A stretch of 64,000 nt of DNA from Zopfochytrium polystomum (GCA_025765615.1 JAIVFJ010000318.1:1-64000), one strand, 5' to 3'; shown: positions 43,595-54,270, counted from the first letter of the stretch. Notes: generated from the letters alone by a model not told the origin. Made by a program: numbers and translations.

Positions 43595-44213
43595 TCACTT
43601 TTCGATGAGCGCAACGCACTCAATCTCCACCAGGGCGTCCCTCGGCAGCCGGGCGACCTCGACGGCTGATCGCGCTGGCCGCGCCTCGCCAAAGGCCTTT
43701 GCGTAGACCTCGTTCATCTTTGCAAAGTCGTTCATATCCTGAAGTGAGCGGGTGAGCGGGTGAGCGGGGGAACGGAGGGATCAATAACAATCACCGACAA
43801 TGCAGAAGGCAGTACACCACACCTTCAAAAACACGGTTGTCTTCACGACGCGATCGAACGACGAGCCGCCAGCCTCGACGACGGCACGGAGGTTCTTAAG
43901 TGCCTGCGCGGTCTGGGTTTGGATGTCTGTTCCGACAATCTCCATGGTGGTGGGGTCGAAGGCGATCTGACCGGCCGTGTAGAGGAAGCCGTTGGCGGCG
44001 ACGGCCTGGGAGTAAGGGCCTGGAGTTGCTCGAGGAGCGCACCGTTGAGAATATGATAGGAGAGGCAGGGTTGCAGGCAGGGAGCGGCGTGGCTCTCACG
44101 TGCAGAGGAGGGTGTGCGATGAGGAGGAGGAGGAGGAGGAGGTTAGCGCGATACGCACCGATGGCCTTGGGGGCGAGCTCTGTCGCGACGTGGCGGAACG
44201 CTGCAGCTGCCAT
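43595..44213 (-). CDS. RidA/YjgF/UK114 family enamine/imine deaminase
   Basis: Hydrolyses reactive enamine/imine intermediates (2-aminoacrylate and relatives) made by PLP enzymes such as threonine dehydratase; in fungi often mitochondrial (Mmf1) or cytosolic (Hmf1). Exons 44213-44159, 44019-43823, 43738-43595; 396 bp, 131 aa. Motifs: [100 protein letters not shown]. The Arg in PARSAVEV and the Glu in EIECVA are the conserved site residues. The short N-terminal extension ([14 protein letters not shown]) could be a weak targeting sequence. Intact. Confidence 0.93.
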
Positions 44214-44985
44214 TATGATGATTGATTGAGTGATGACTGATTCTGTTTGTTGTTGGGCTGGGTTTTTGTGTTGCAGTATTTATATTTATTTTCGTTGACA
44301 TGAGCCACACGTGACCCGACTGACCCCCCGACTAACCCGACTCTCCCTCCCTTTCTCTCCGTTCATCATCAGGCTGAAAATTCAAATCACATCTGTGTGG
44401 TGAGTCCCGAAAGCCACGCGGGAAGAACCCGTCGTGGCTTCCCCGTTGATTCTGGGCGATGTTCATTTATTTGTGCATTTCCGAAAGGGAGCGGCTGGGG
44501 CCCAAACTCGTGTTCCCCTCACCATTTTTCAAGTAAGACAAAATCCATCAACAATGCTTGCTTGCTTAACCCAGGACGTCTGAGAGCGCGACACAGCGGC
44601 GCCACGCGGCGGCGCCAGTTCAGCAGCGCGGTGGGCACGATCCGTCGGCGCGGGTGCTGCAGACGCTGACGAATGTGGTGAAAATGCGGAAGGAATAAGC
44701 AGGTCGCTCTGGCGTAGTTGCGCCATGATGCACCGCACAGTCATCACCTTCTGTCGGCAGCTGTCGGCAGCAAGCGACCGAAGGCAGCGGCAAACTCCAG
44801 TAACACATCCAATGCGCATGCCAGGTTCGAGCAGATAGATCACCGAGCAGTTGGGTGGTGGTGGCACCGAGTCAAGACTGGAAAGCAAGAGACCGTAAAA
44901 AAAAAAGAAAGGAAAACAAAATCGACTCCGCCGCAACCTCCTCTCTTCGGACCCCCGTCTCCTCCCTCCCTCCCTCCCTCCCTCC
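44214..44985. promoter_or_regulatory. Divergent upstream region, RidA and WW-repeat protein
   Basis: No gene supported in 772 bp. An A+T-rich patch (atttatatttattttc, about 44279-44294) is a possible TATA region for RidA; a CCCT-repeat leader (about 44960-44985) runs into the ATG of the plus-strand gene. Confidence 0.4.
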
Positions 44986-46131
44986 ATGCCGCGGCGGCCG
45001 ATCCCCGATCTCGTCGGCGATCTCGTCTGCCGTCACCTGCCACACCCCAAGCAGCGCTTCATCGTGGCGACACTGATCCGCGACGAGCGCGGCCAGTTCC
45101 GCGCCTACCACGCCATGCACGAGCTCGAGTTCAACATCGCGAGCTCGAACGGCCATCCGGAGCTGCTGACGCTCTTGCTGCGGCACTGCCGCCGCGCGGG
45201 CATGGAGCCGCGGTACACGACGACCGCGATGAACCTTGCGAGCGCGTTTGGGCACGTTGAGGTGCTGCAGTGGTGGTTGGATCGATCGGCGGCGGGAAGC
45301 AAAGGCGACTGCAATAGTGACGGCGATGGAAATGGCGACGGCGAGGGCGGGGAGCAGCCGCTGAAGGTAGAGTACACGACGGCGGCGCTGTACGGCGCGG
45401 CTTGGCGGGGGTTCATCAATGTGCTCGAGTGGTGGCGGGACAGCGGGCTGCATCTCAAGATCCCACCAAACGCGATGGACCTTTCGGTCGCGTTTGCAAA
45501 TCCGCGCGGGAACCTCGACCTGCTAGAGTTCTGGAAGGGGACCGGGCTGGACGTTGGATACACTGAAGCGGCGATCGACTACGCGGGGCGCGTTGCGGAG
45601 CTGCAGTGGTGGAAGGACAGCGGGCTCGAGCTGCGCTACTCGGAGAAGGGCGTCGACCTGGCGAGCGAGCAAGGCAAGCTGGATCATCTGGACTGGTGGA
45701 AGGAGAGCGGCCTTCAAGTCAAGTACTCTGCGGACGCCGTCGACCGCGCCAGCGCGAAAGGGCACGTTGATGTGCTGCGGTGGTGGATGGACAGCGGGTG
45801 GACGATCAAGTATTCAGAGGCCGCAATCGATGGGCCAAGCGAGAACGGTCAAGTGGAGGTACTGAAGTGGTGGGCGAGCAGCACGTTGGATTTAAAGTAC
45901 TCTGCAGGCGCGATGGACGGGGCCAGCCGGAAGGGCCACGTCGAGGCTTTGCAGTGGTGGCGGACCAGCGGGCTGGAGCTCAAGTTCACCGAGAAGGCCG
46001 TCGACGGTTATACCCCAGAGGTTAGTAAATGGTGGAATGAGAGTGGCTTGCGTGCAAGCTTTGTAAGAAAACGATTGAATGCACTTCGCGAGGTCATGGC
46101 TCGCTTGCGAAAGGGCGCCTCCAAGCGTTGA
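44986..46131 (+). CDS. Ankyrin-like 'WW-SGL' repeat protein
   Basis: Single exon, 381 aa from ATG 44986. About nine repeats of some 33 aa with the pattern AIDxAS..GHVEVLxWWxxSGLxLKYSE (for example KGHVDVLRWWMDSGWTIKYS and KGHVEALQWWRTSGLELKFT). The GHVEVL core resembles an ankyrin helix-turn-helix, but the invariant WW and the LKYS strand are distinctive. I know this repeat type as abundant in chytrids and blastocladiomycetes; no function is known, protein binding is likely. The N-terminus (IPDLVGDLVCRHLPHPKQRF) looks like a degenerate F-box-like helix. A Gly/Asp-rich insert lies near residue 105. No introns, unlike most neighbours. Confidence 0.8.
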   Translation: MPRRPIPDLVGDLVCRHLPHPKQRFIVATLIRDERGQFRAYHAMHELEFNIASSNGHPELLTLLLRHCRRAGMEPRYTTTAMNLASAFGHVEVLQWWLDRSAAGSKGDCNSDGDGNGDGEGGEQPLKVEYTTAALYGAAWRGFINVLEWWRDSGLHLKIPPNAMDLSVAFANPRGNLDLLEFWKGTGLDVGYTEAAIDYAGRVAELQWWKDSGLELRYSEKGVDLASEQGKLDHLDWWKESGLQVKYSADAVDRASAKGHVDVLRWWMDSGWTIKYSEAAIDGPSENGQVEVLKWWASSTLDLKYSAGAMDGASRKGHVEALQWWRTSGLELKFTEKAVDGYTPEVSKWWNESGLRASFVRKRLNALREVMARLRKGASKR

Positions 46132-47169
46132 AACCGGAGCTGACGAAAGGCTGTAGAGACTGTCTCTTGATCTCTTTTCATCGACGAGTCCACGTTTAAA
46201 TAGTGTATTGTAAATAAATGACATCCATGTAATAACTGCCGAACTTCTTGGTGTCAGTTTTTCAGTTCAAACTGATAATAATTCCTGCCTCTGTCAAACC
46301 CAAACTAGTTATGGCACCCTTTCACAAAACGAGTCACTCAGGAGAGGAATTACAAGTTTTTAAAACCGCTAACGCACTCTTCGAAAGAAGAGGCTCGAAA
46401 AATATCCAAGGATTGAAAACTGGGAATGAGTGCGCCTGAAAGAAGGTGATCGAGAAACGGCTGGCGCTAACATATTACTCTCGCAATCACCGTGCATGTG
46501 TGTCTAAGTGACCCCAGATACACTGTCACAGCCAATCTCGTTTTTTATGATTGCACGGCCATGCCGTCATTCCAACACCCAAGCAGGGTGGCAGTCGGGC
46601 ACACCTGTCAAAGCTATGGATGCGATCCAGCTCAAACCTCCTCCTCCGTTAGCTCATGAACGTTGAATCCACCCACTCCACCACATCGCGACTCATCCCA
46701 GAAGACGCACCCAGTGGAGGCTTCTTTGCGAAATCGGGAATCAGGGTAAAAAGACGCGTCGAAAGACACGGGAGGGTGGCTGGAGGGTGGCTGGTTGGCC
46801 GGGGCCGTTTATAAACAAGTAGTCCGGCGCGCAAAACTAGCACCACACACCAACTTCTCCACACACTCCCAAAGCAACAAAGTTTAGCAACATGAAGAGC
46901 CTATCCATCCGAGGCACTTGAGGAGCAAGGATTTGACGATGATGGGGTGATGGACGGAAAAGAGTTTGAGGCTGATGAGGTTGAGGATGACGAGTGATTG
47001 GAGGGGCACGAGAAAAGATGGAAAACCTGTGAGGCTTGTGGCATTGCAACATTTGGTAATATATCCTTCGCTTTTTCGCGGAAAATCTGCTATGAACCGG
47101 AAAATCGACGATTGCGGCGAACGAGAGATGATAGCAGAGTCGGATCCCTCTCTTGCAAAATTCCATCCC
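46132..47169. other. Intergenic DNA, about 1 kb
   Basis: No supported gene. A TTTATAAA box at 46808-46815 is followed by a C/A-rich leader-like sequence and an ATG at 46892 with only nine codons, so a promoter for the following broken gene is possible. Confidence 0.35.
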
Positions 47170-47846
47170 AGACACGCAAGCAAGCCGCTGCCGTTGCCGC
47201 AGCGGAGGCCTGCCTGGCCGCAACGGCCCCGCCCGCTGCTGGGGTCGCAGTAGGCGATCCCATGTCTACCGCTCACATTGCGGCAGCCTCCGCCGGCCTG
47301 CGTTCTGCCGCCCCGCAAGCCCTTTCGGAAGAAGAATCCGTCGCCGCTGTGATGCGTAATTCACGCGCTGCTCGCACAGCATGCAGCGCGCCAGTACCCC
47401 CGGCGCTGGCGCATCAGAGTGGCTCGGACCGGCCTTGGAAAACGCTGTTCAGAATGGCATCCGGCCTCGAGCGAGAGAAGTGGCGAATCTGTCGAACAGA
47501 TTCGATGGGCTCACGGACACAGTCGACGTTCTCTGGGGCACGGTCGGAGTCTTAAATGTCAAGGTCGAAAACCTCCCGATTCGATCGATGAACTCACGTC
47601 TTGGCGGCTCTTCAGCAGCAATCCCTCCGGGCACAGCGCTACCGGATCTACCCTTTTTTCCCGGCCAATGGCCTCCAAGCTATAGACTTAACAAATGAAC
47701 AACTTGATGACTTGCAGTGGTTCTATAATATCAATTTAGGTGCAGTTTCACGTTATTGGTTCTTCTTGTTATTCATTACCTTAGAAAACAGGCCAGCTCC
47801 GATTACCAACCGTCGAAGGGCGCTTGAAAATTATTTCGTGCGGTAA
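47170..47846 (+). pseudogene. Broken gene with Ala-rich N-part and 'FP..L.AI.L...L..L..FY' C-part
   Basis: Three frames in succession look like one protein: an Ala-rich part (ATG 47262, MSTAHIAAASAGLRSAAPQA), then ANLSNRFDGLTDTVDVLWGTVGVLNVKVENLPIR (heptad-like), then FFPANGLQAIDLTNEQLDDLQWFYNI. A GT..AG intron at 47739-47789 joins INLE to NRPAPITNRRRALENYF. The C-terminal motif FP..L..L....L..LL.FY......RR..L..H is one I have seen in uncharacterised fungal proteins. Two frame breaks (near 47380 and 47650) make it a pseudogene or an error-prone region. Confidence 0.4.
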
Positions 47847-47986
47847 CGTTGAATCATGCTTCAGTTTTGCTTTGGCGTAATGGTCGAATACACCAATATT
47901 TTTATGAAGGAAGCCCATATTAGCTCGAACGAATCCACAGCGCAATGAATTGAGATCCGAACTATTGCGAACAGCAGTGATGCCCT

Positions 47987-48841
47987 ATGAGTGTTGACAA
48001 GCCACGAACCGACAAACCTCGAACCGCTCTGATCGCCCAGCTGACTGCATGGATCAAGCTCGAGAAGCACCTCCTTGCTCGGCTCCTCTACCCGAACCCT
48101 GTCTGCCTCCTCACATCGTGCAGCAGCGATGGGGCGTCGCGAAACGTGATGACCATCTCTTGGCTGACTCCGCTCGACAACCATGGGCACTTTGTGTGCT
48201 CGATGAAGTCGACTCGACACACCGCCGCGATCCTCTTCCCAGACTCTCATCAACACCAGCAGCCGATCCCTCATTCGCGCGCTGTAGACTCTAAGACGTC
48301 CGAACCCGATGGCGGATCGGCCACGTGCACTGATAATGCGACAGTTCCCGATGAGGAAGGCGGCTCGACCGAGAAAGGGCCAGCAGCCGCGGTCAAATTC
48401 GTCCTCAACGTCCCAACGGAGGGAATGGAGGACCTGGTGCGCGCCGTTGGAGGATGCTCTGGTCGGGACTGCGACAAGTTTGCTACGATCAGCGATCTGC
48501 CCGTGTGTGTGCCGGGCCGCGTGGATGGCTCCGCAGGAGCAGACAGCGGGCCGGTAGCTGCAAAACAAACCAAAAAGCACAAGCGGGCTGCGACGCAACC
48601 AACGGTGCCCGAGCACCCCGTCTTTGCACTGTCAAACTGCTGTGCGCACATCGTTTGTCGAGTCGACGAGCGGCAGACGAGATTTGGGCACGAGATGCTG
48701 ATTTGCACGATGGAGGGTGGGTGGGTGAGACCAGATTACTGGGACGGGCGGTGCTTTGGGCCACGCCAGGCAGAGTCGCCCGCCCTGCTGAGCTTTTTGG
48801 GGTCGCAAACGTTTGCTTCTGTACGGCCCGAGGCGGCATAA
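47987..48841 (+). CDS. Flavin reductase-like (FMN-binding split barrel) protein
   Basis: Single exon, 284 aa from ATG 47987. The N-terminal half fits the flavin reductase / DIM6-NTAB fold: LLYPNPVCLLTSCSSDG, RNVMTISWLTPLDNHGHFVCSMKSTRHTA, then KFVLNVPTEGMEDLVRAVGGCSG.DCDKF, as in flavoprotein oxygenases that use FMN. A low-complexity insert of about 45 aa separates the two barrel halves, and another Lys-rich insert follows VCVPGR. The C-terminal part (FALSNCCAHIVCRVDER) matches the late barrel strand region. The substrate is unknown. Confidence 0.75.
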   Translation: MSVDKPRTDKPRTALIAQLTAWIKLEKHLLARLLYPNPVCLLTSCSSDGASRNVMTISWLTPLDNHGHFVCSMKSTRHTAAILFPDSHQHQQPIPHSRAVDSKTSEPDGGSATCTDNATVPDEEGGSTEKGPAAAVKFVLNVPTEGMEDLVRAVGGCSGRDCDKFATISDLPVCVPGRVDGSAGADSGPVAAKQTKKHKRAATQPTVPEHPVFALSNCCAHIVCRVDERQTRFGHEMLICTMEGGWVRPDYWDGRCFGPRQAESPALLSFLGSQTFASVRPEAA

Positions 48842-48958
48842 TAAGTTGTATTTGCCCTAACACGTATACGAATGCGAAGAGGTCCTCACAAGATGCGAAA
48901 AAGCAGTGCCATGTTTTCAAGAAAAATGGTTGTAGATAAGGGTGAAACGACCATGAGA

Positions 48959-50296
48959 TCACCGCCTGCGTCCACGCCGACTTCCCATGTACGACGGTGG
49001 TGGGCCACCCACTCCAAGCAGTAGCACCGCTGACTCAACCCACGAAGCTACCCAACCCCCCCAGGAATCCCTCCACACGCGCTCCGACCTCGCCCCGTAC
49101 ACAGCCTGGTATACCCTCCTCCTCTCTTCAAGCTCAGCCTCCTTGCTAGTCCAACCGTTTCGACCGGACCTCGGCACTGCTTGATCCCCCTGGTTGGAAG
49201 GCGCCGATGACGACGACGACGACGGCGGCGGCGAAGGCGAAGGCGAAGATGTCCCGTGGGACCCGTACCCGTCGCCTCTCACACCGCCAGTCGCGCCGAC
49301 CATCAGCGCCCGCGCCTCCATCACCGCAGCAACGGACGGCACGACCCCGTGCGCCAGCAGCATCTCGACAATCTCGGCGCGGCCCCACCGCACGGCCTCT
49401 CTCAGCAGCGCGGGGTCGAGCGGCTCGACGCCCTCGCCGAGCTCGCGCGGCAGTTCGATGAGGCGGGCGACGACGGCGGCGTGGCCGCCGGCGACGGCCT
49501 CAAGGGATGCGTGGAGGTCGACACGGACGCCGTGGCGGATGAGGAGGTTCAGGGTGTCGAGGTGGCCCGAGGCGGCGGCGGCGGTCGCGGCGGAGGTGGC
49601 CATGGCGGTGCGGGTGAAGGCGGCATCAGCGGGGCTGGGTGCTGCTGCGGGCAGTGCGGGTGGGAGACCTGCGCCAACCGGTGGTCCGGGGAGGGCAGCT
49701 GCGAGAGGAACGGGCGAATGAGCGCGCGAAGTACCGTCAGGTGCTTCCAAGAGCCTTTGGACAATGTCCGTGTGCCCACGGCTTGCGGCGACGGTAATCA
49801 TGCCCGCGTTGGATGGGAAGCCGGAGTCGAGTAAGATGGCGAAGACGTTGCGATTCCTGTAGTGCTGGGCGTGCATCATGGCGTATGGGCACACCGCGGG
49901 GGTGAGGATCTCTGCCGCGATCAGCTCGCGGAGGACAAGGTGCGCGTCCGGGCTGTCGAGAAAGGTGAAGAAATCCCAATTGAACGGATTTGTTGGCGCA
50001 GAAGAGCTCGACGACGAGATTCCGAGGAGTGGATCTGGCGGTGGGTTAACGAAAATCCGGCGGACGAGGACGCGCACTCGAAAGGGGATCGAGTCCCACG
50101 TGTAGGCGCGGATCTGGGGGGAGATGGCGGAGCAGAAGGCGAGATCGCGCAGAGACTCGCACGAGAGGAGCACGATGTAGCCCCACAGCTCGAGCGGGAG
50201 CCGTGCAGTGACCGTGACGCTAACGTTGTCGATCTGCGATCGGCGGCGAGCTTGGGCTTTGGCCGTCGACGGCGGTGCCGAGTTGGGCGCGGTCAT
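48959..50296 (-). CDS. F-box and ankyrin-repeat protein
   Basis: Single exon, 445 aa from ATG 50296. N-terminal F-box-like helix set: LPLELWGYIVLLSCESLRDLAFCSAIS. After a hydrophilic stretch come ankyrin-like repeats: NVFAILLDSGFPSNAGMITVAASRGHTDIVQRLLEA, AAASGHLDTLNLLIRHGVRVDLHASLEAVAGGHAAVVARLIE, and REAVRWGRAEIVEMLLAHGV. A Ser/Pro-rich linker and an Arg-rich C-terminus (MGSRRGRRR) follow. Such proteins are usually SCF adaptors with ankyrin repeats binding the target; this is inference. The frame is clean. Confidence 0.7.
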   Translation of the reverse strand: MTAPNSAPPSTAKAQARRRSQIDNVSVTVTARLPLELWGYIVLLSCESLRDLAFCSAISPQIRAYTWDSIPFRVRVLVRRIFVNPPPDPLLGISSSSSSAPTNPFNWDFFTFLDSPDAHLVLRELIAAEILTPAVCPYAMMHAQHYRNRNVFAILLDSGFPSNAGMITVAASRGHTDIVQRLLEAPDGTSRAHSPVPLAAALPGPPVGAGLPPALPAAAPSPADAAFTRTAMATSAATAAAASGHLDTLNLLIRHGVRVDLHASLEAVAGGHAAVVARLIELPRELGEGVEPLDPALLREAVRWGRAEIVEMLLAHGVVPSVAAVMEARALMVGATGGVRGDGYGSHGTSSPSPSPPPSSSSSSAPSNQGDQAVPRSGRNGWTSKEAELEERRRVYQAVYGARSERVWRDSWGGWVASWVESAVLLLGVGGPPPSYMGSRRGRRR

Positions 50297-50474
50297 CTTC
50301 GAAAAATTTTCGCCGGTTCACAGCCACCCTGTGGGCCAAGGAGGTATCCGCGCTTGAACGATAACGTGGATTATACGATCTACAGAACGATGGGATGAGC
50401 GACGCGCCGCCACACTCACAAGAGATCTTTGCTGCATATATACAATAACGCAAACGGAGAAGGAGGATCTGAAA

Positions 50475-51451
50475 TCAGGTTTTAGGGCCGCCAGGCCGCA
50501 CTAGCTTGATTGCCTCCTCGGCGAATCGACCAAATGCTTCGACCTCGTCCAAGGCGGCCTCGATCAATGGTTCCGGCTTGTAGCAGCCATCAATCTTGCG
50601 CAACAGTGGAAGGAGAAGAGGGTCTTTGAGGAGCTTCCTGATCTTGTCAGAGCTCGCTAGTCGCAGAAGTCACGTCAGAGCCGCCGTGCAAGAGTCCGGC
50701 TACAAGCTCTTACCAAGTAGTTCAAGCTCTTTGCTTGTCAGCTTCTCGTCATCGTCAGAAAGGTCCGCATTTGGTGGTGGCTGAAGGTTAGGCGGTTGAT
50801 CTGCAAGAAGAAATTGGCCAGTGTCCCACAAGTGTGTGGGCCAATAAAAAAAAGCACTTCACCTCTGGAAGGATCCTCGCACGGAGCAGCTGTTCCAAAA
50901 AAAATAGAGAAGTCAGATGTGTCAGAAGGGGCTCCGGTAGAAAGCAGCAAGCATTACCTCGATGTGACTTGTAACAAGCCACCGAGCAGCTGAACACATT
51001 GAATGTTATAATGATCGGGGATGCTTGCCAGAGGGAGGATGGACACGTACTAAGGGGATCGGCAGGTGGGACACTTGTACTTCGGTGGCCCGACATCGCA
51101 CACAATGCAACCGTGCTCCTTTTTCGAAGCTGCTACCACTTGCTCGCTCGTCCCGGCAGTTTCTTCGCTTCCTTCTGTCCCGACTGTGGCGGCGGCGAAA
51201 GTCTGCGAACGTCTGTACGGAGAGCCGTAGGGGCCAGCTCTGCCGTTGCCTCTTGCGGAGCCCTTGCCGGCGCCGCCTCGAGCGCTCCAAGCGCCCCTGC
51301 CGCCCCTGCCGCCCCTGCCGCCGCCGCCGCTGCCGCCGCGGCCTCTCCCTCCACCGCGAGTCGGGGGAAGCCGGCTGGGAGCGGCGGCCGTCGTCGCCGC
51401 AGGCGCTGTCGCAGTCATCGTTGTCGCCAGAGTTTCGCTGACGTCGTCCAT
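50475..51451 (-). CDS. zf-HIT protein, Hit1/ZNHIT3-like
   Basis: Exons 51451-51051, 50989-50958, 50889-50863, 50800-50714, 50656-50475 total 729 bp, 242 aa. The HIT zinc finger is CIVCDVGPPKYKCPTCRSPYCSVACYKSHR, assembled across the first intron (GTACGT donor). The C-terminal helical region (DKIRKLLKDPLLLPLLRKID, EALDEVEAFGRFAEEAIKLV) resembles Hit1/ZNHIT3, which partners Rsa1/NUFIP in box C/D snoRNP assembly. The N-terminal 90 aa are Gly/Arg-rich with RGG repeats (GGRGGRGGRG), not typical of Hit1 and suggestive of RNA binding. Two exons are only 32 and 27 bp. Confidence 0.8.
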
Positions 51452-51592
51452 GTCAGTCAGTCCGGTTGACTTTTGGTTTGCTTCTTTTTCTTTTCTTTTC
51501 CTTTTTTTTCTTCTTTTTTTCCTTTTCTTGCAGCTTGGGTGGCACGGACCCAACCCGTGTGGCCCGATCACATGCAGCCAGCACACAGGCTC

Positions 51593-51641
<49 letters not shown>

Positions 51642-51721
51642 TCCTCTCTCCCTCTCGCCGGATACATCGAGAAGAAGAAGAAGAAGAAGAAGGCGGGCAG
51701 CGGGCAGCAGGCAGCGGGGCA
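51452..51721. promoter_or_regulatory. Divergent upstream region with CT microsatellite
   Basis: 270 bp between divergent starts, with T-rich stretches and a (CT)n tract at about 51598-51634, then (GAA)n at about 51670-51690. No TATA box is obvious. Confidence 0.4.
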
Positions 51722-51933
51722 ATGACGACGATCCATCCGTCTCTCACCGCCTACTACGTGGAACTGATCCCCGACGCGGATGCGCAAAAACTACCAACGC
51801 CGACGACGAGGACGACGACGCCGACGAGGACAGTTCGATCGCTGAAACCCTCACCCGCGTCGTTTCGCTTCCATGCGACCAGAAACTCCCACGGCTTTTG
51901 GGTCCCAAACACACAACACGGTATCGCCACGCA

Positions 51934-51965
<32 letters not shown>

Positions 51966-52931
51966 ACTCACTCTCTCCATCCTCCCCCCTCCTCCCCCTC
52001 CTCCGTGGCATTTCCATTCGCTTGCTGAAATTATTATATTATCTGCCACTCGCCGATTAGGAGGTCCCTTCAGTGCCTTGATGTTTCATTGCATGCACAG
52101 GGTGGCAGAATCTTCGACCAAAACGCCCACCCCAGTCCGGCTCACTGTCAACATCTACCGCCCAGTTCCTGCCGACGGTCCCTTCGAAGTCGTTGTTTCA
52201 ACTATTGTCAGAACTCGATCGGTTATTCACCTTTCGGCAACCGTTGCATCGTCCGATTCTGAGCCCGAAGTGTCGTTCGCAACGGCAGAAGCTCTCTTTC
52301 ACGTTGGACTTCCAGGCGGCGCGGACCCAACCCTGGCGATTATCGCGGCCGCCGGAATCGAGGCTGATCGCACAAGGCACGCACCGCCTCCAAAGTGGCA
52401 GCCCAGCGGCGAGGAGCTCGATCGCAACGCGCAATCGATACCGATCTCTCCAGAAAACGAAGACAGCTGGTTCCTCCACTCGCTCTTGTTCCAGTTAGAC
52501 CCAGCCGAGAGCGGACGCGGCAGCCCCTTTTCGGACGACCAGCCACGAGACGCGCTGGCGGGAACCGCGACTTGGATGCGTGCTCGAAAGGGCCTCTCCT
52601 TCATCGAATCGTCCTCGGGTGCACCGATCGCCCCCATCACGCCCACCGAGTTCGGAATCATGATCGGCGATGTCGCGGCGGGAACGTCCACCGCCATCGA
52701 CTGGACAAAGTTTTCCTATTCCAACGTCAGCATCGGCTTCCACTGGCTGAGGGAGCCCGACTGGGATGGTCGAGAGCACTGGCTGTTGGTTCGGTCAAAG
52801 TCGCGATACCAGGGCAGTGGGGCTGGAATTGTCGTTTCGCAAATTCTCGACTCGAAAATGGTACCTTGCGTGTCGGTATTTTCACACCTGGTGGTGAAGC
52901 CGTTATCAAACCTGTGACCACGTTGGAATGA
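51722..52931 (+). CDS. Thioesterase-like protein, copy 1 (one A missing near the 3' end)
   Basis: Double hot-dog, TesB-like acyl-CoA thioesterase superfamily. Exons 51722-51920 and 52061-52931. Exon joint gives NTQHGGPFSALMFHCM, the HGG..AALL-type motif. It continues with VRLTVNIYRPVPADGPFEVV, EPEVSFATAEALFHVGLP, and in the second hot-dog ATWMRARKGLSFIE, IMIGDVAAGTSTAIDW, YSNVSIGFHWLREPDWDG. In an A4 run (52855-52858) one A seems missing: with it the frame ends GIFTPGGEAVIKPVTTLE and stops at 52931, otherwise at 52917. Length about 356 aa. The decayed tandem copy follows. Substrates unknown. Confidence 0.75.
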
Positions 52932-53356
52932 ATAGATTTTGGAATGAATAGATTTTGTTCGAACTCAATATTTTTTCGGGTGGTTTTTTTATGGTGCCGC
53001 CAAGCCAGCGATCGCGTTAGAAAATGGCGCGACTGGTTCAGACTTGGTTCAGAAGGTTGCTTGTCCCCAAGATGGCAAGGGGATTCCAGTTGGCTTCCAG
53101 CAACTGCATGAAGATCGAAAGCGAGACGAGCCGACAGACCGGATTCCACAAGGCTTGCTGAATTATGTGGAGCCGGTGGGGAGGGCTGGGACGGAAACAG
53201 ACAGAAAGCAAGAGAAAGAACCACCCGAGCATTCTCCTCAACAAGGCAACACGCGAGCGGCCAGCACGCAAGCGTCGCACAACCTTCCACCACCGCGACC
53301 GGAAGCTTTCGGCCGGCATTTTCACTACGATCTTCGGACGTCGCCCTTCTTCAGTC
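52932..53356. other. Spacer between the thioesterase-like copies
   Basis: 425 bp without a supported gene. Confidence 0.3.
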
Positions 53357-54270
53357 ATGATTCATCCGCCCCTCAGAGCCTTCTACGTCCAACTCGCGCC
53401 GGACGTGGTCGAATCCCAGAAATCTTCCTGTGCGGGCGCCAACCAACCATTCACGAGGCTTGTCACGGCAACGACTCAAAACTCCCATGGAGTTTGAGTT
53501 CGCAACAGCCAGCATGGTATAAGAGCTGCACTGTGTGGAGTTTACTGACGTTCAAGATTCCGCTTTCGCTAACTCGGGTTTATCCGCAAGTTACCAAAAT
53601 GCAGGAGGCCCTGAGCGCTTTGCTCTTTCATTGCATGCGGACGATTGTCGAGTCTTTGGAGGAAAATCCTCCCCTAGTGCGACTCACGGTGAACATGTTC
53701 CGCTCTGTTCCTGCAGACCAGCCGTTTGAAGTGTCACTACACTAACTGCGACTCGGTCCGTACTCCTGCTCTCGGCATCAATATCTCTACCAAATTCCGA
53801 GCGCGAAGTCTCCTTCGCATCGGCAGAGGGGCTTTTTCACATTTCACTTCACCCGCTCTCGGCAGTTAACCCACGACCCGCACGCAGGAGCCGCGACGTG
53901 GATCTGTAGCCGTGAGGGGCTAGCGTTCATAGAGTCCCTGTCCGGCGCACCAGTTGCCCGTCACCCTTGCGAACTTCATGATTGGGGACTTCGCCGCAGC
54001 AAAATCGACAGCGGTCGACGTAAAGATGTTTACCTATTCCAACGACAGCATCGGCTTCTTTTGGCTGAAGGAGCCAATTTGGGAAAGGCGGGAAAACTGG
54101 CTGGTGCTGAGCCCGAAATCACACTATCAGAGTACTGGCTGGAACGGAACCCCAATAGAGCAAGCAGTGACAGGCTGCTTTTTTCGTTTCCCACCGTGGG
54201 AATCAGTTACTGATTGGTGCGCGGTTTCACAGACATTCATCGGGCCTCCGATGAAAGCACAATCGATATA
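53357..54270 (+). pseudogene. Thioesterase-like protein, copy 2 (decayed)
   Basis: Tandem paralogue of the gene at 51722. ATG 53357 gives MIHPPLRAFYVQLAPD (compare HPSLTAYYVELIPD), later ALSALLFHCMRTIVE, VRLTVNMFRSVPADQPFEV, SEREVSFASAEGLFHISL and IGDFAAAKSTAVDVKMFTYSNDSIGFFWLKEP. These blocks are in different frames, with a stop after FEVSLH, and the segment between the two hot-dogs is largely missing. Clearly non-functional. Confidence 0.75.

Noticed and set aside
44100..44140. GGA repeat within the RidA intron as an exon
   Set aside because: It lies inside a GT-AG intron whose removal gives the exact RidA sequence APKAIGPYSQA.
51466..52060. Upstream extension of the thioesterase into the CT/CA repeat frames
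   Set aside because: The extra N-terminus is pure microsatellite translation; the paralogue at 53357 starts at the position matching ATG 51722.
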